A stretch of 64,000 nucleotides of DNA from G963704535 sp963704535 (GCA_963704535.1 OY969916.1:6634001-6698000), one strand, 5' to 3'. Positions 25,062-35,172 are shown, counted from the stretch's first letter. Numbers and translations are program-made. Notes: generated by a model from the letters alone, not told the origin.

Positions 25062-26222
25062 TTGACCATCCAAAACTTCCGTGAACCCGCCGGCGATGGT
25101 GCCGACGGAATGGCCAATGGGGGCCGCGGGAAGTTGGCACTGGTGCCAAATGACGGAGTAGCTCCGCTGTTGCGGCTGGCGTGTCGTGATGCACAGTCTG
25201 GTTCTGTGGGCGAACAAGATTTGCTCGCTCATATCATCAACGTTGTTACGTCCGCCGGTTTCGCCTTCTCCCGCGCTCTCGTCGTCAACTACTATGTCTC
25301 GCTGAAAACCAACCCTTTTGTCATCCTGACGGGCGCCGAGGGGCATGGGAAGACGGAGTTCGCACAGCTTTTCGCCGAGGCGCTGGTCGGCCGGGGTAGC
25401 GCACAGTACGCGCTGATCCCTGGCGGGGCGTCATGGCATAGTGGTACCGGCGAAGATACCTACTACCGCTCACTCCAAGAGCGCTTCGGCTCATGGCGCT
25501 TCATCGATTGCTTGCAAGAAGCCGCCGATGCGCGCAACGCCGGCAAGGTCTACTTGATCTGCTTTGACGCGCTGCACCCCGATGAGCTTGAGTATTATTT
25601 CGCCAATCTGTTGCAGATCACTCCAGGGGGAGCGAAGCGGCTCAATTTGCCGGGCTTCCCGACCGATCGCCAGCCGATAGTCCCACCAAATGTTTACATA
25701 ACGGCAACTGTCAATATCGCCGAGCACAGCTACGCGCTCAGTCCACAGGTCTTACGTCATGCCGGGCTGATCGAGTTTCGGGCCTCATCGCTGCTGCATG
25801 AAGTTGTGCCGGCGTCTCCGGCCGTGCCGCCGGTGGGCTACCAGCGCCTATGGCGGCGCGCGGCGCTTCACGATGTGGACGCGGCACGCAACCGCCTAGT
25901 GGCGATCATGGGGCATGATCAATTCAGCCGGCTGCGGTCGTCGCCCGAACTTGCGCGGCTGCTCTGGCATGGTGGGATCACGTTCTCGACGCATACGCTG
26001 CACGAGCTGACAACCTATATCGCCAATAGCTTCGATGAGCACGGGCGGGGATTGTTCGATCCGCAGGACTCGCTACGCAACGCCCAAATCGCGTTTGATG
26101 CCCAGGTGATTCAGCGGGTCTTGTGGCGTCTGCGGAAGTCGGCCGAGGGAGAGTTGCGCCGTGAGTTGGCCGATTACCTGGATCGGATTGGGCCGCTGGC
26201 CGCGCAACAAGCAGTTGCATGA
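25062..26222 (+). CDS. Stand-alone McrB-like AAA+ ATPase
   Basis: A 386-residue single AAA+ module. The Walker A is GAEGHGKTEFAQ; the region after NVYITATVNIAEHSYALSPQVLRHAGLIEFR corresponds to the McrB/MoxR-type sensor 1 and arginine-finger part. No DNA-binding N-terminal domain and no McrC nuclease partner are present. The TTG at 25062 follows AGGTGAGG at 25048-25055; the upstream GTG at 25050 would overlap that site. Its low-complexity-free C-terminus is helical. The function is unknown. It could be a chaperone-like ATPase or a remnant of a McrBC-type defence system. Confidence 0.65.
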   Translation: MTIQNFREPAGDGADGMANGGRGKLALVPNDGVAPLLRLACRDAQSGSVGEQDLLAHIINVVTSAGFAFSRALVVNYYVSLKTNPFVILTGAEGHGKTEFAQLFAEALVGRGSAQYALIPGGASWHSGTGEDTYYRSLQERFGSWRFIDCLQEAADARNAGKVYLICFDALHPDELEYYFANLLQITPGGAKRLNLPGFPTDRQPIVPPNVYITATVNIAEHSYALSPQVLRHAGLIEFRASSLLHEVVPASPAVPPVGYQRLWRRAALHDVDAARNRLVAIMGHDQFSRLRSSPELARLLWHGGITFSTHTLHELTTYIANSFDEHGRGLFDPQDSLRNAQIAFDAQVIQRVLWRLRKSAEGELRRELADYLDRIGPLAAQQAVA

Positions 26223-26236
26223 TGGCCTGGTGTGTC

Positions 26237-26338
26237 TGCGAGACTGTTTGAAGGGGGAGTTTGAGGGGCCGCCCCTCAAGAATCCCCATTCCACCACGGA
26301 TCGTAAGCGAGACAATACCCTTTTCAAACAGTTTCTGA
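26237..26338. mobile_element. Family 1 MITE, full length (96 bp)
   Basis: The element 26240-26335 begins GAGACTGTTTGAAGGGGGAG and ends TTTTCAAACAGTTTC, with the long interior CCACCACGGATCG and GAGACAATACCC. Flanks are TGC and TGA. It lies 17 bases after the stop of the AAA+ gene. It is one of the copies that define the full-length element. Confidence 0.8.
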
Positions 26339-26957
26339 GGTCCGGTATGGCGGGGCGGCCACGCTTTTTATGGGCTGGCTCCCAATATCACCGAAGAGGA
26401 GCGTGCTTCATCTGCGACTGCGGGCGGTGTTAAGAATGTTAAGGGTGTAAAGACCTGCCAACCTGAGTTGACAGAGCGAAAATCGCGTGTTACCATCACA
26501 ATCGCAGCAGAGGCATAATACCAATAGTAGGCGCTCGATCGCAAGGTATGCCCGTACAAGCCGTACCGGCGTAGCCAGACGAATTTGGGAGATTCGGACG
26601 GTATACCGCGAGGTAAGTTGTGAAGCGCGCCAGCCACTCCTCACCACAATGACGCTCCTGGCAAGCCTTGGCTGGAATATCGTCGGCTGGTTTCCCCGCT
26701 ACGTAGAAGATCACTACCGCGATTATAGCGTGCTTGGATGTCGATGTGATTAAGATCCCGAAAAGATATTGTCAAAAGTGTTAATCTACCCGGATGATGA
26801 ACGAATAGTTTGTCATTCATCACCGTCGATGTTTCATATTTATCATGCTTGTTGGAAAGGGGGTGAGGTTATCTTCGAGCATATCCTTACAGGAGGATTG
26901 GTGAAGCGCCATATCGGGCCAGAAATAGCAGATGCTTGAGAAAGGAGCATGCTTCAT
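26339..26957. other. Long upstream region of the oligopeptide transporter
   Basis: About 620 bases carry no convincing gene; open frames here have no ribosome-binding site or recognisable family. The base composition is more AT-rich than the genes. TTGTCA near 26772 and the imperfect palindrome around 26793-26820 (GATGAACGA opposite GTCATTCATC) could be regulatory. Translation of the binding protein is served by AAAGGAG at 26941-26947. Confidence 0.4.
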
Positions 26958-28949
26958 ATGAAGCAACTCAAACTGCGCAGCAGTTCCGTATACCTGCTGC
27001 TCCTCGCGTTGGTCATTCCCATTTTGGCAGCCTGTGGCGGCGCCGCCCCGGTGACGACTGGGTCGACCGCTGCCCCGCAGGTCGTCACTACAATCGTTGA
27101 GGTCGGGGGCACGCCGCAGACGATCGTCGTGACGGCTACGCCAGCCCCAGCCACTGCGGAGCCGGCCGCCGAGCCCGCCGCAATGCGGGACACGATCATC
27201 ATCGGTGCCTGGCAGGAGCCGGAGAGCTTCCTGGATCACGCCAATTCGCAGGCGGTCCGGGTCGAGGTCGAGCAGATCTTCCGCCCGCACTTCGTCACGA
27301 CGTTGAGCTATGATTTCCAGCCTAACCCGGACCTGGTCGAGGGCGAACTGCCGACGCTGGAGAATGGCGGCGCCCAGTTGGTCGACGTGACGGTGAAGGC
27401 CGGTGAGCCGATCTTCAGCACCACCGATTTCGCCGTGATCTCGGCGACCGCAGACACCCCGACCAAGCAGTTGGTCGTCACCGGCAAGCTCAAGAGCGGC
27501 CTGAAGTGGGACGACGGCGAGCCGCTCACCGCCAAGGATTTTGTCTTTGCCTGGAAGATCGCCTGCTCGCCCAACTCGACGGCGCTCGATCAGACCAACT
27601 GCCCGCTCGGGTCGAGCCCCGGCTCCGGCGGCACGGTCTCCAATGTCGAGGCTACCGATGACACCACGGTCGTGGTCTCGTATGTCCCTGGCTCCCTCGA
27701 CCCGCTGTATTTCACCGCGCCGTTCGGCTACCAGGGCGCCGGCTTGAACTTGCCGCTGCCTGAGCATCTCTTTGGGGAAATGACGCCAGCTGACATCGCC
27801 ACCGATGAGCGGGCCAACGGCGGTACCAGCCAGGTCCCGACCGGCTGGGGCGCCTACAAGATGTTGGAGTGGAAGAAGGGCGAGAGCATCACCTTCGATC
27901 CGAACCCGAACTGGACCGGCACGCCGCCCAAAACCCCCAACATCGTCTACCGGTTCTATTCCAACTCGGTCGCGCTGGCGTCGGCTGTGATCGCCGGCGA
28001 CATCAACTCGGCTAGTGGTACGGTCGGCCTGTCGATCGACCAGTACCCGTACCTGACCTCGGTCGCCCAGAACGGCAATATCACCCTCTCCGTCGACAAG
28101 AACGCTGCGTCCTTCGAGTACATCACGATGAACTCGAATGATCCGAAGGACCCGACGTTGCAGGCGCCGCACCCCGTGTTGTCGGACGTCAAGGTTCGCA
28201 AGGCGGTCGCGATGGCGCTCGACCGTAATCAAATGGTCGATACGATCTTCTACGGCCAGTCGTCGGTCGTCGAGCAGCCGCAGTTGCCCCAGATGAGTTC
28301 CTACGACCCGTCGGTGGGCACGATCGCATTTGATCCGGAGGCCTCCAAGGCCCTGCTGGACGAGGCTGGCTGGACGGACAGTGATGGCGACGGCATCCGT
28401 GAGAAGGATGGTGTCAAGGCGGCGTTCTCGCTGCTGACAACCTCTGGCAACCCGCTGCGCCAGAAGTCGACCCAGATCATCCAGAGCAACCTCAAGGACA
28501 TCGGGATCGAGCTCACGATCAACTTCCAGCCATCGTCGGTGGTCTTCTCCGAGGATGGCATCGATCACCGCCTCTTCGACATGGCCGAATACGCCAACGT
28601 GTTCTCGAGTGTCGATCCGGGGAGCTGGTTCTACGGCAAGTTTAGCTGCATCCAGATCCCGACCCCGGATAACGGCTTTACCGGCAATAACCTCGCTGGC
28701 TGGTGCAACGAGGAAGTCTCGAACGAAGTCATCAACGCCGCCTTCCTGACGCTAGACGAGGCCGCGCGCAAGGCGAGCTGGAAGATCGCGCTGGAGAAGT
28801 TCTTCGAGGAGAGCTACGGCTACGTGCCGCTGTTCGTCCGCCCGAACATCCAAGGGTGGGTGCCGCAGCTGACAGGGCCGAAGCAGGACTCCACCGAGTA
28901 CTTCACCTGGAACATCCACACCTGGACGGTTGCGGAGGCCGCCGAGTAA
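26958..28949 (+). CDS. Oligopeptide-type ABC transporter binding lipoprotein (SBP family 5)
   Basis: A 663-residue lipoprotein: signal peptide with lipobox LAAC, a Thr/Pro/Ala linker (TVVTATPAPATAEPAAEP-like) and an SBP_bac_5 domain (LKSGLKWDDGEPLTAKDFVFAWK, VRKAVAMALDRNQMVDTIFYGQ, EASKALLDEAGWTDSDGDGIREKDG). It delivers peptides or other large substrates to the permeases DppB/DppC-like downstream. ATG 26958 is preferred over 26949 because AAAGGAG is 10 bases from the former and only one from the latter. It is the first gene of the cluster. Confidence 0.9.
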   Translation: MKQLKLRSSSVYLLLLALVIPILAACGGAAPVTTGSTAAPQVVTTIVEVGGTPQTIVVTATPAPATAEPAAEPAAMRDTIIIGAWQEPESFLDHANSQAVRVEVEQIFRPHFVTTLSYDFQPNPDLVEGELPTLENGGAQLVDVTVKAGEPIFSTTDFAVISATADTPTKQLVVTGKLKSGLKWDDGEPLTAKDFVFAWKIACSPNSTALDQTNCPLGSSPGSGGTVSNVEATDDTTVVVSYVPGSLDPLYFTAPFGYQGAGLNLPLPEHLFGEMTPADIATDERANGGTSQVPTGWGAYKMLEWKKGESITFDPNPNWTGTPPKTPNIVYRFYSNSVALASAVIAGDINSASGTVGLSIDQYPYLTSVAQNGNITLSVDKNAASFEYITMNSNDPKDPTLQAPHPVLSDVKVRKAVAMALDRNQMVDTIFYGQSSVVEQPQLPQMSSYDPSVGTIAFDPEASKALLDEAGWTDSDGDGIREKDGVKAAFSLLTTSGNPLRQKSTQIIQSNLKDIGIELTINFQPSSVVFSEDGIDHRLFDMAEYANVFSSVDPGSWFYGKFSCIQIPTPDNGFTGNNLAGWCNEEVSNEVINAAFLTLDEAARKASWKIALEKFFEESYGYVPLFVRPNIQGWVPQLTGPKQDSTEYFTWNIHTWTVAEAAE

Positions 28950-28964
28950 ACCACTGATGGACTG

Positions 28965-29004
28965 AGAGATTGGAGATTGGGTCACCGCCCAATCTCCAAT
29001 CTCT
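28965..29004. repeat. Iterated-phrase hairpin, 17-bp perfect stem
   Basis: AGAGATTGGAGATTGGG (28965-28981) and CCCAATCTCCAATCTCT (28988-29004) are perfect complements with a 6-base loop. The arm iterates GAGATTGG. It sits between the binding protein and first permease and may lower read-through or protect the abundant binding-protein mRNA. The same phrase forms the hairpin at 32202. Confidence 0.75.
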
Positions 29005-29026
29005 TAATATTCAACGAGGTGCAGGT

Positions 29027-30088
29027 ATGACATCATTTTTAATCCGCCGCACGCTCCAGGCGCTGATCGTCCTGTTTATTTCGTCGGTGACGATCTTTGG
29101 GATGCTCTACCTTGCTCCTGGGGGGCCGTTGAGCGATATTCTCCAGGCCCGGAAGCAGGGCGGCAGCCGCTACCCCGTGAAGCCTGAGGACATCGAGCGC
29201 CTCAAGCGACAGTACGATCTCGATCTGCCACTGTGGCAGTCATACACCCGCTGGGCCTTCGGTTGGCCCAACTTCGACGATCGGGCGCAGCGCTACGGCG
29301 TGATCCGCGGCGACTTCGGTCAGTCCTGGCGGATCTCGCGCAATGAGCCGACCGGGCGGTTGCTCGTGCGCGTCTTACCGAACACGTTGAAGCTGATGTT
29401 CGGGGCGACACTGCTCTCGCTGATCGTTGCGATACCGATCGGGATCTATTCCGCAGTACATCAATATTCTAAGCTCGATTACATAGTCACATCAGGGACC
29501 TTCTTTGGCATTGCCATGCCAGTCTTCTGGCTTGGGACCATGCTGATTCTGCTGTTTAGCTTTAAGTTCAAAGATTGGGGTTGGATTTATCTCCCACCCG
29601 GTAGTGTGGTCGCCAACCGCGCTTATACGGTTCCCTTGCTTGGGCGCATTACACAGGGAACATTCATGGATCAGATCTTGCACCTGATCCTGCCGACGAT
29701 CACCTTGAGCCTGCTGTATATGGCCCAGTGGAGCCGCTTTACGCGAGCCTCGATGCTGGAGGTCTTGCGGCAGGACTATGTACGCACCGCCCGCGCTAAA
29801 GGCCTGATTGAGCGCGTCGTGATCGTCAAACATGCGCTGCGCAACGCGCTTATCCCGCTGGTTACGATCGTCGCCCTCCAGATCCCGACGTTATTCGGCG
29901 GCGCGATTATCACCGAGACGATCTTTAACTGGCAGGGGATGGGCCGGCTGTTTATCGATAGCTTGTCACAGAGTGACTGGCCCGTAGCGTTGACGTACTT
30001 GCTGGTCCAATCGGTCTTGTACGTTGGAGCAAACTTGCTGGCCGATGTCCTGTATACGGTTGTCGATCCTCGGATTCGCTACACGTAA
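29027..30088 (+). CDS. Oligopeptide ABC transporter permease (DppB/OppB type)
   Basis: A 353-residue inner-membrane permease with six predicted membrane segments. It has the typical first segment (FLIRRTLQALIVLFISSVTIFGMLYLAPGGP) and the EAA loop for ATPase contact (VRTARAKGLIERVVIVKHALRNALIPLVT). The ATG at 29027 follows GAGGTGCAGGT. It pairs with the next permease to form the transport channel. Confidence 0.92.
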   Translation: MTSFLIRRTLQALIVLFISSVTIFGMLYLAPGGPLSDILQARKQGGSRYPVKPEDIERLKRQYDLDLPLWQSYTRWAFGWPNFDDRAQRYGVIRGDFGQSWRISRNEPTGRLLVRVLPNTLKLMFGATLLSLIVAIPIGIYSAVHQYSKLDYIVTSGTFFGIAMPVFWLGTMLILLFSFKFKDWGWIYLPPGSVVANRAYTVPLLGRITQGTFMDQILHLILPTITLSLLYMAQWSRFTRASMLEVLRQDYVRTARAKGLIERVVIVKHALRNALIPLVTIVALQIPTLFGGAIITETIFNWQGMGRLFIDSLSQSDWPVALTYLLVQSVLYVGANLLADVLYTVVDPRIRYT

Positions 30089-30131
30089 AAATTGAGAATT
30101 GAGAATGCAGATTTTCATTCTCAATTTTGGA
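30089..30131. repeat. Iterated-phrase hairpin between the permease genes
   Basis: AAATTGAGAATTGAGAATGC and TTTCATTCTCAATTTT form a stem of at least nine pairs (TTGAGAATG/CATTCTCAA). The phrase TTGAGAA is also used in the insertion inside nadE. It may be a processing site in the operon. Confidence 0.6.
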
Positions 30132-30139
30132 GGTGTGTT

Positions 30140-31105
30140 ATGGCGGTCGCAACTCCAACCGTGGAACAGCTACTTACTAGTAAAGAGATCAGCCAGACCC
30201 AGGTAATCTGGAAGCGCTTCCGCAAGCATAAGCTGGCGGTGCTGGGGATCGCGGTGCTGCTTTTTCTGTTTGCGGTATCGTTCGTCGGCCCGGCGCTCAG
30301 CCCATATGACGCCGACGACCTCGTCGCGGTGGCGAACCAGGGGCCGACCAGCGCCCATGTTTTTGGGACCGACGAGATCGGGCGTGATGTGCTGACTCGG
30401 CTCATGATGGCCGGACGGGTTTCCCTGGTGCTCTCGGCGATTGTGACGCTTGGCTCCGTGGTGATCGGCGTGGTGATCGGCGCGGCGGCGGGCTACTTCG
30501 GCGGCTGGATCGACGCCATCGCGATGCGAGTCGTTGATTTTATGTTGACGCTACCGATCTTGCCACTGCTGCTGATCCTCTCGGCGATGAACCTGCGCGG
30601 CGGGCTACCGCTCACGACGCCGGCGTTCGTGAACCGCTTCTTCGCCTGGATGTGGGCTATGACGGCGGATCGTGCCGAGAGCATTTTGATCCTGGCGACG
30701 ATCCTGATTATCTTTAGCTGGATGACGATCGCGCGGCTGGTGCGCGGGCAGGTGCTGGCGTTGCGCAACATGGAGTTCACCGACGCCTCGCGCGCCCTTG
30801 GTGTCTCGGATTGGAATATCATCGCCCGCCATATGATCCCCAACGCCCTGGCGCCGATCATTGTGGCCGCGACGTTTAGCTTCGGCGATGTGATCATCAC
30901 CGAGGCGGCGCTGTCGTTCCTGGGCTTCGGCGTGCAGCCACCGTCGCCGAGCTGGGGTAATATGCTCAATAATGTACGCGAGTTTATGCTGATCCAGCCC
31001 TGGCGCGCGTTCATCCCCGGCCTGACGATCTTCCTGGCCTCGCTCTCGTTCAATTTCGTCGGCGACGCCCTGCGCGATGCGCTCGACCCGCGATTGAAGA
31101 TGTAA
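30140..31105 (+). CDS. Oligopeptide ABC transporter permease (DppC/OppC type)
   Basis: A 321-residue permease: N-terminal cytosolic tail, six membrane segments, the HVFGTDEIGRDVLTRLMMAGRVSL motif typical of DppC, and the EAA loop FTDASRALGVSDWNIIARHMIPNALAPI. The start at 30140 is supported by GGAGGTGTGTT immediately before the ATG; the earlier frame reads through the hairpin. The segment FFAWMWAMTADRAESILIL between two membrane segments is a longer loop than usual. Confidence 0.92.
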   Translation: MAVATPTVEQLLTSKEISQTQVIWKRFRKHKLAVLGIAVLLFLFAVSFVGPALSPYDADDLVAVANQGPTSAHVFGTDEIGRDVLTRLMMAGRVSLVLSAIVTLGSVVIGVVIGAAAGYFGGWIDAIAMRVVDFMLTLPILPLLLILSAMNLRGGLPLTTPAFVNRFFAWMWAMTADRAESILILATILIIFSWMTIARLVRGQVLALRNMEFTDASRALGVSDWNIIARHMIPNALAPIIVAATFSFGDVIITEAALSFLGFGVQPPSPSWGNMLNNVREFMLIQPWRAFIPGLTIFLASLSFNFVGDALRDALDPRLKM

Positions 31106-31199
31106 TCTCGGTATTGCGTGTTGCGAGTTGCGTGTTGCGTGTTGCGCTCCTCTTCACGTATCACGTATCACGTACCACGTAAGAAGCGATGGAGCAACC
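31106..31199. repeat. Iterated phrases upstream of the first transporter ATPase
   Basis: GCGTGTTGCGAGTTGCGTG and GTTGCGTGTTGCGCTCC iterate TTGCG(TG). They are followed by CACGTATCACGTATCACGTA, which iterates CACGTAT. Both phrase types recur in the window. Unlike other gene-end repeats the two blocks are not mutual complements. Confidence 0.5.
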
Positions 31200-32198
<999 letters not shown>

Positions 32199-32201
32199 AG
32201 A

Positions 32202-32260
32202 ACCGAGATTGGAGATTGGAGATTGGAAATGAGCGCCAATCTCCAATCTCCAATCTCGGT
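32202..32260. repeat. Iterated-phrase hairpin, 25-bp perfect stem
   Basis: Left arm 32202-32226 begins ACCGAGATTGGAGATTGG and the right arm 32236-32260 ends CCAATCTCGGT; they are perfect complements with a 9-base loop (AAATGAGCG). It starts four bases after the dppD-like stop codon. This is the longest perfect stem of its class here. Confidence 0.8.
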
Positions 32261-32414
32261 ATATTGATGGAATGGATCATGCCATGATAGCATGTCCGGC
32301 TACAGGTGATGTGGCTACGTAACTGGCTGAGAACGTTGTGCATACAGAATGAGGAATGCGATGAGTTAACGAGCCGCCGAACCGACTCCAGCGCCGAGCG
32401 CCGCGCCGCGCTCC

Positions 32415-33464
32415 ATGTCCAACGGCGCCCACGAGGTCTTGCTGGATGTGCAGCACTTGCGCAAGTACTTCCCGGTGCGAGGCGGCGTGCTGCAGCGGGT
32501 GCAGGCTCATGTGCGCGCCGTCGACGACGTCTCGTTCCAGGTCTTTGGGGGTGAGACCCTTGGCCTGGTCGGCGAGAGTGGCTGCGGCAAGTCGACTGTC
32601 GGTCGGACCCTGCTGCGTCTGATCCCGCCCACTGGCGGCAAGGTTTTATTTCAGGGCCAGGATCTGTTTGCCTTGAATGGCGCCGATCTCAAGCGCGTCC
32701 GCCGCGACATGCAGATTATCTTCCAGGACCCATACTCCTCGCTCGACCCACGTATGCCGGTTGGCGAAAGCATCGCCGAAGGGCTGGAGGCCCACGGCAT
32801 AGGCAATCGCGCCGAGCGCCAGCAGATGGTGATCACCTACCTACGCAAAGTCGGGCTGGAGCCCTACCATGGCCGGCGCTACCCACACGAGTTCAGCGGC
32901 GGGCAGCGCCAGCGGATCGGGATCGCCCGCGCCCTGGCGCTACAGCCTAAGCTGCTAGTGTGCGATGAGCCGGTCTCGGCGCTGGATGTCTCGATCCAGG
33001 CGCAGGTGATCAATATCCTCAAGGATCTACAGTCCGAGTTCGGGCTGACCTACATCTTTATCGCCCACAACTTGAGCGTGGTGGAGCATATCAGCGATCG
33101 GGTGGCGGTGATGTACCTGGGCAAGATGGTCGAGCTAGCGGCGCGGAATGATCTATTTGCGTCGCCAAAGCACCCCTACACCAAGGCGCTCATGTCGGCC
33201 ATCCCGATGCCGGACCCGACGCTGAAGCGCGAGCGGATCATCCTCCAGGGGGATGTGCCAAGCCCACTGAACCCGCCGTCGGGCTGCCGGTTCCACCCGC
33301 GCTGCTGGATGGCGCGCGAGATCTGCAAGACGGTCGAGCCGGTGTTTGAGGAGAAGGCGCCCGGCCACTGGTCGGCCTGCCACTTCGCCAACGAGGTCGT
33401 CACCACATCGCCGGCCCAGAAGAGCACGCCGCTCAATCAGCAGGCCAGTGCGACGCCGGCCTGA
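32415..33464 (+). CDS. Oligopeptide ABC transporter ATPase (DppF/OppF type)
   Basis: A 349-residue ATPase: Walker A GESGCGKS, signature FSGGQRQR, Walker B LLVCDEP, H-loop IAHNLS. The C-terminal oligopeptide-type extension reads GDVPSPLNPPSGCRFHPRCWMA. The start at 32415 has a poor ribosome-binding site and an Arg/Ala-rich upstream stretch, so the real N-terminus may lie a little upstream with a frameshift near 32360. Its TGA stop is the left flank of a family 1 element. Confidence 0.9.
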   Translation: MSNGAHEVLLDVQHLRKYFPVRGGVLQRVQAHVRAVDDVSFQVFGGETLGLVGESGCGKSTVGRTLLRLIPPTGGKVLFQGQDLFALNGADLKRVRRDMQIIFQDPYSSLDPRMPVGESIAEGLEAHGIGNRAERQQMVITYLRKVGLEPYHGRRYPHEFSGGQRQRIGIARALALQPKLLVCDEPVSALDVSIQAQVINILKDLQSEFGLTYIFIAHNLSVVEHISDRVAVMYLGKMVELAARNDLFASPKHPYTKALMSAIPMPDPTLKRERIILQGDVPSPLNPPSGCRFHPRCWMAREICKTVEPVFEEKAPGHWSACHFANEVVTTSPAQKSTPLNQQASATPA

Positions 33465-33542
33465 CAGACTGTTTGAAAAGGGGGAGTTTGAGAGGGCAGC
33501 CTCTCAAAAACCCCCTTCCACCTCTTTTCAAACAGTTTCTGA
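33462..33542. mobile_element. Family 1 MITE (75 bp) at the stop codon of the dppF-like gene
   Basis: The element 33465-33539 begins CAGACTGTTTGAAAAGGGGG and ends TTTTCAAACAGTTTC. Flanks are TGA at 33462-33464, which is the stop codon of the ATPase gene, and TGA at 33540-33542, an exact 3-bp duplication of the TNA type. Confidence 0.85.
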
Positions 33543-33569
33543 TTGGAACGTGAAGATTTTAACATTACC

Positions 33570-33598
33570 TTGACTGCAAGAAACGTGCGTGGTATGAT
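33570..33598 (+). promoter_or_regulatory. Strong sigma-70 promoter
   Basis: TTGACT (33570-33575) and TATGAT (33593-33598) are separated by exactly 17 bases. It stands 67 bases upstream of a 78-codon open frame and about 450 bases upstream of the second ATPase pair, which it may drive independently of the first operon. Confidence 0.65.
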
Positions 33599-33664
33599 GC
33601 GCGTGCTACTCGGATCTGTCTGAATCAGCATTGGTCACGATGTACGCCCGGCGAAGGGCCTGCT

Positions 33665-33901
33665 ATGATCGCTCAACCTGGCGAAGCGGATGACCTGGAT
33701 CTTGCGTTCCGCGATACGTTGCGGGGCGATTCTGCTCTTCAATGCGACTCGTTGTGCATCTGGTCGATGCTGCGCGGTCGTATCCAGGCTGGTGGTCGGG
33801 CCGCCTACCTGAACCTGCCCGCCGGTGTGCCGGAGCGGGGCGTGCCGTACGTCTGGCCCGCGCGGTACTATTTGTTGCCGCTGGTGCCGTTGGTGAGCTA
33901 G
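33665..33901 (+). CDS. Small open frame of unknown function behind a strong promoter
   Basis: A 78-residue product, MIAQPGEADDLDLAFRDTL at the N-terminus and ending in VWPARYYLLPLVPLVS. The sequence is not recognised and has no clear domain. A weak GAAGGG precedes the ATG. Several frames are open in 33665-34050, so it may be the start of a decayed or frameshifted gene rather than a real small protein. Confidence 0.3.
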   Translation: MIAQPGEADDLDLAFRDTLRGDSALQCDSLCIWSMLRGRIQAGGRAAYLNLPAGVPERGVPYVWPARYYLLPLVPLVS

Positions 33902-34053
33902 CCGCCGTATCTCGTCAGGATGCTGTTGCGCCGTCGTAAGAGCGAACCCGGTTTAGAACTCCTCTATAGTGCGCACGAAGCACAGCTCCAGCCCCTGGTG
34001 CTGCGCTTCGTGTTCCGCGATCCGCGCCGATCGGCAATAGAAGGATTGTGCGT

Positions 34054-35073
34054 ATGCCCCCACTACTCGAGGTTCGCAACCTTGAAACTCACTTCAAGAC
34101 GCAGGATGGCGTGGTCAAGGCCGTCAACAACGTCTCGTTCTCGGTGGATCGCGGCGAGACGCTTGGCATCGTCGGTGAGAGCGGTTCGGGTAAAAGCGTC
34201 ACCTCGCTTTCGATCATGCGCCTCATCCCTAGCCCGCCTGGGAAGATCGCCGGCGGCGAGATTATCTTTGACGGCGAAAACCTGCTCGATCTGACCGACG
34301 AGGAAATGCGGCATGTGCGCGGCAACCGCATCGCGATGATCTTCCAGGACCCGATGACCTCGCTCAATCCGGTGCTGACGATCGGTCGCCAGCTCACCGA
34401 GTCGCTTGAGCTACATATGAAGTTGAGCGGGGCCGAGGCCCGTAGGCGGGCGGTTGAGCTGCTGGGGATGGTCGGCATCTCCGGCGGCGGCGGGCGACTG
34501 GACGATTACCCGCACCAGTTCTCCGGGGGGATGCGGCAGCGCGTGATGATCGCCATGGCTCTTTCGTGCAATCCTGAGCTGCTGATCGCCGATGAGCCGA
34601 CGACCGCGCTTGACGTGACGATTCAGGCGCAGATCCTGGAGCTGATCAATCGGCTGAAGAACGAGCTTGGCACGGCGGTGATCGTGATTACCCATGATCT
34701 GGGGGTGGTCGCTGGGATGGCCGACCGGGTGAATGTGATGTATGCGGGCCGGATTGTCGAGCAAGGGCGAACCAGCGAGATTTTCGCGAACCCGCGTATG
34801 CCTTATACGATCGGCCTGCTCCGCTCGATCCCGCGCCTCGATGAAGTGGAGGGGCGCAAGCTGACGCCGATCCGCGGTCTGCCGCCCGACTTGATCCACC
34901 TGCCGGAGATCTGCGCGTTCAGCCCTCGCTGCGATTATTTCGTCGCCGGCAAGTGCGATCAGGCGGTGCCGCCCTTGCGCTCGGTCGCGCCGGAGCACCA
35001 CGCGGCCTGCGTGTTTGATATCACGCTCGCTACGCCCATCCCCAGCGTGTCTGAGGTGAGTGAGGTTCTCTGA
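34054..35073 (+). CDS. Second oligopeptide ABC ATPase, DppD type
   Basis: A 339-residue paralogue of the first DppD-type ATPase: Walker A GESGSGKS, signature FSGGMRQR, Walker B LLIADEP, H-loop ITHDLG, C-terminal CAFSPRCDYFVAGKC. ATG 34054 lies about nine bases after AAGGA; GTG 34048 would be too close. With the following gene it forms a second ATPase pair next to a transporter that has only one set of permeases. The TGA stop is the left flank of a family 1 element. Confidence 0.92.
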   Translation: MPPLLEVRNLETHFKTQDGVVKAVNNVSFSVDRGETLGIVGESGSGKSVTSLSIMRLIPSPPGKIAGGEIIFDGENLLDLTDEEMRHVRGNRIAMIFQDPMTSLNPVLTIGRQLTESLELHMKLSGAEARRRAVELLGMVGISGGGGRLDDYPHQFSGGMRQRVMIAMALSCNPELLIADEPTTALDVTIQAQILELINRLKNELGTAVIVITHDLGVVAGMADRVNVMYAGRIVEQGRTSEIFANPRMPYTIGLLRSIPRLDEVEGRKLTPIRGLPPDLIHLPEICAFSPRCDYFVAGKCDQAVPPLRSVAPEHHAACVFDITLATPIPSVSEVSEVL

Positions 35074-35172
35074 GAGTGTTTGAAAAGCGGAGTTTGAGGG
35101 GGCCGCCTCTCAACAATCCCCCTTCCACCACAAATCGTAGGCGAGACAATGCCCTTTTCAAACAGTTTCTGA
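35071..35172. mobile_element. Family 1 MITE (96 bp) at the stop codon of the second dppD-like gene
   Basis: The element 35074-35169 starts GAGTGTTTGAAAAGCGGAG and ends TTTTCAAACAGTTTC. It has the full interior (CCACCACAAATCG, GAGACAATGCCC). Flanks are TGA at 35071-35073, the stop codon of the gene, and TGA at 35170-35172. Confidence 0.85.

Noticed and set aside
25062..26222. Complete McrBC restriction system
   Set aside because: Only the ATPase part is present; no McrC or modification-dependent DNA-binding domain adjoins.
26487..26753. Possible genes on either strand at 26368-26753
   Set aside because: The products are short, of biased composition and unrecognised, without ribosome-binding sites; the stretch looks noncoding.
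26820..28568. Long minus-strand frame opposite the binding-protein gene
   Set aside because: It is a shadow of a GC-rich gene. The plus strand encodes a full lipoprotein with clear family motifs.
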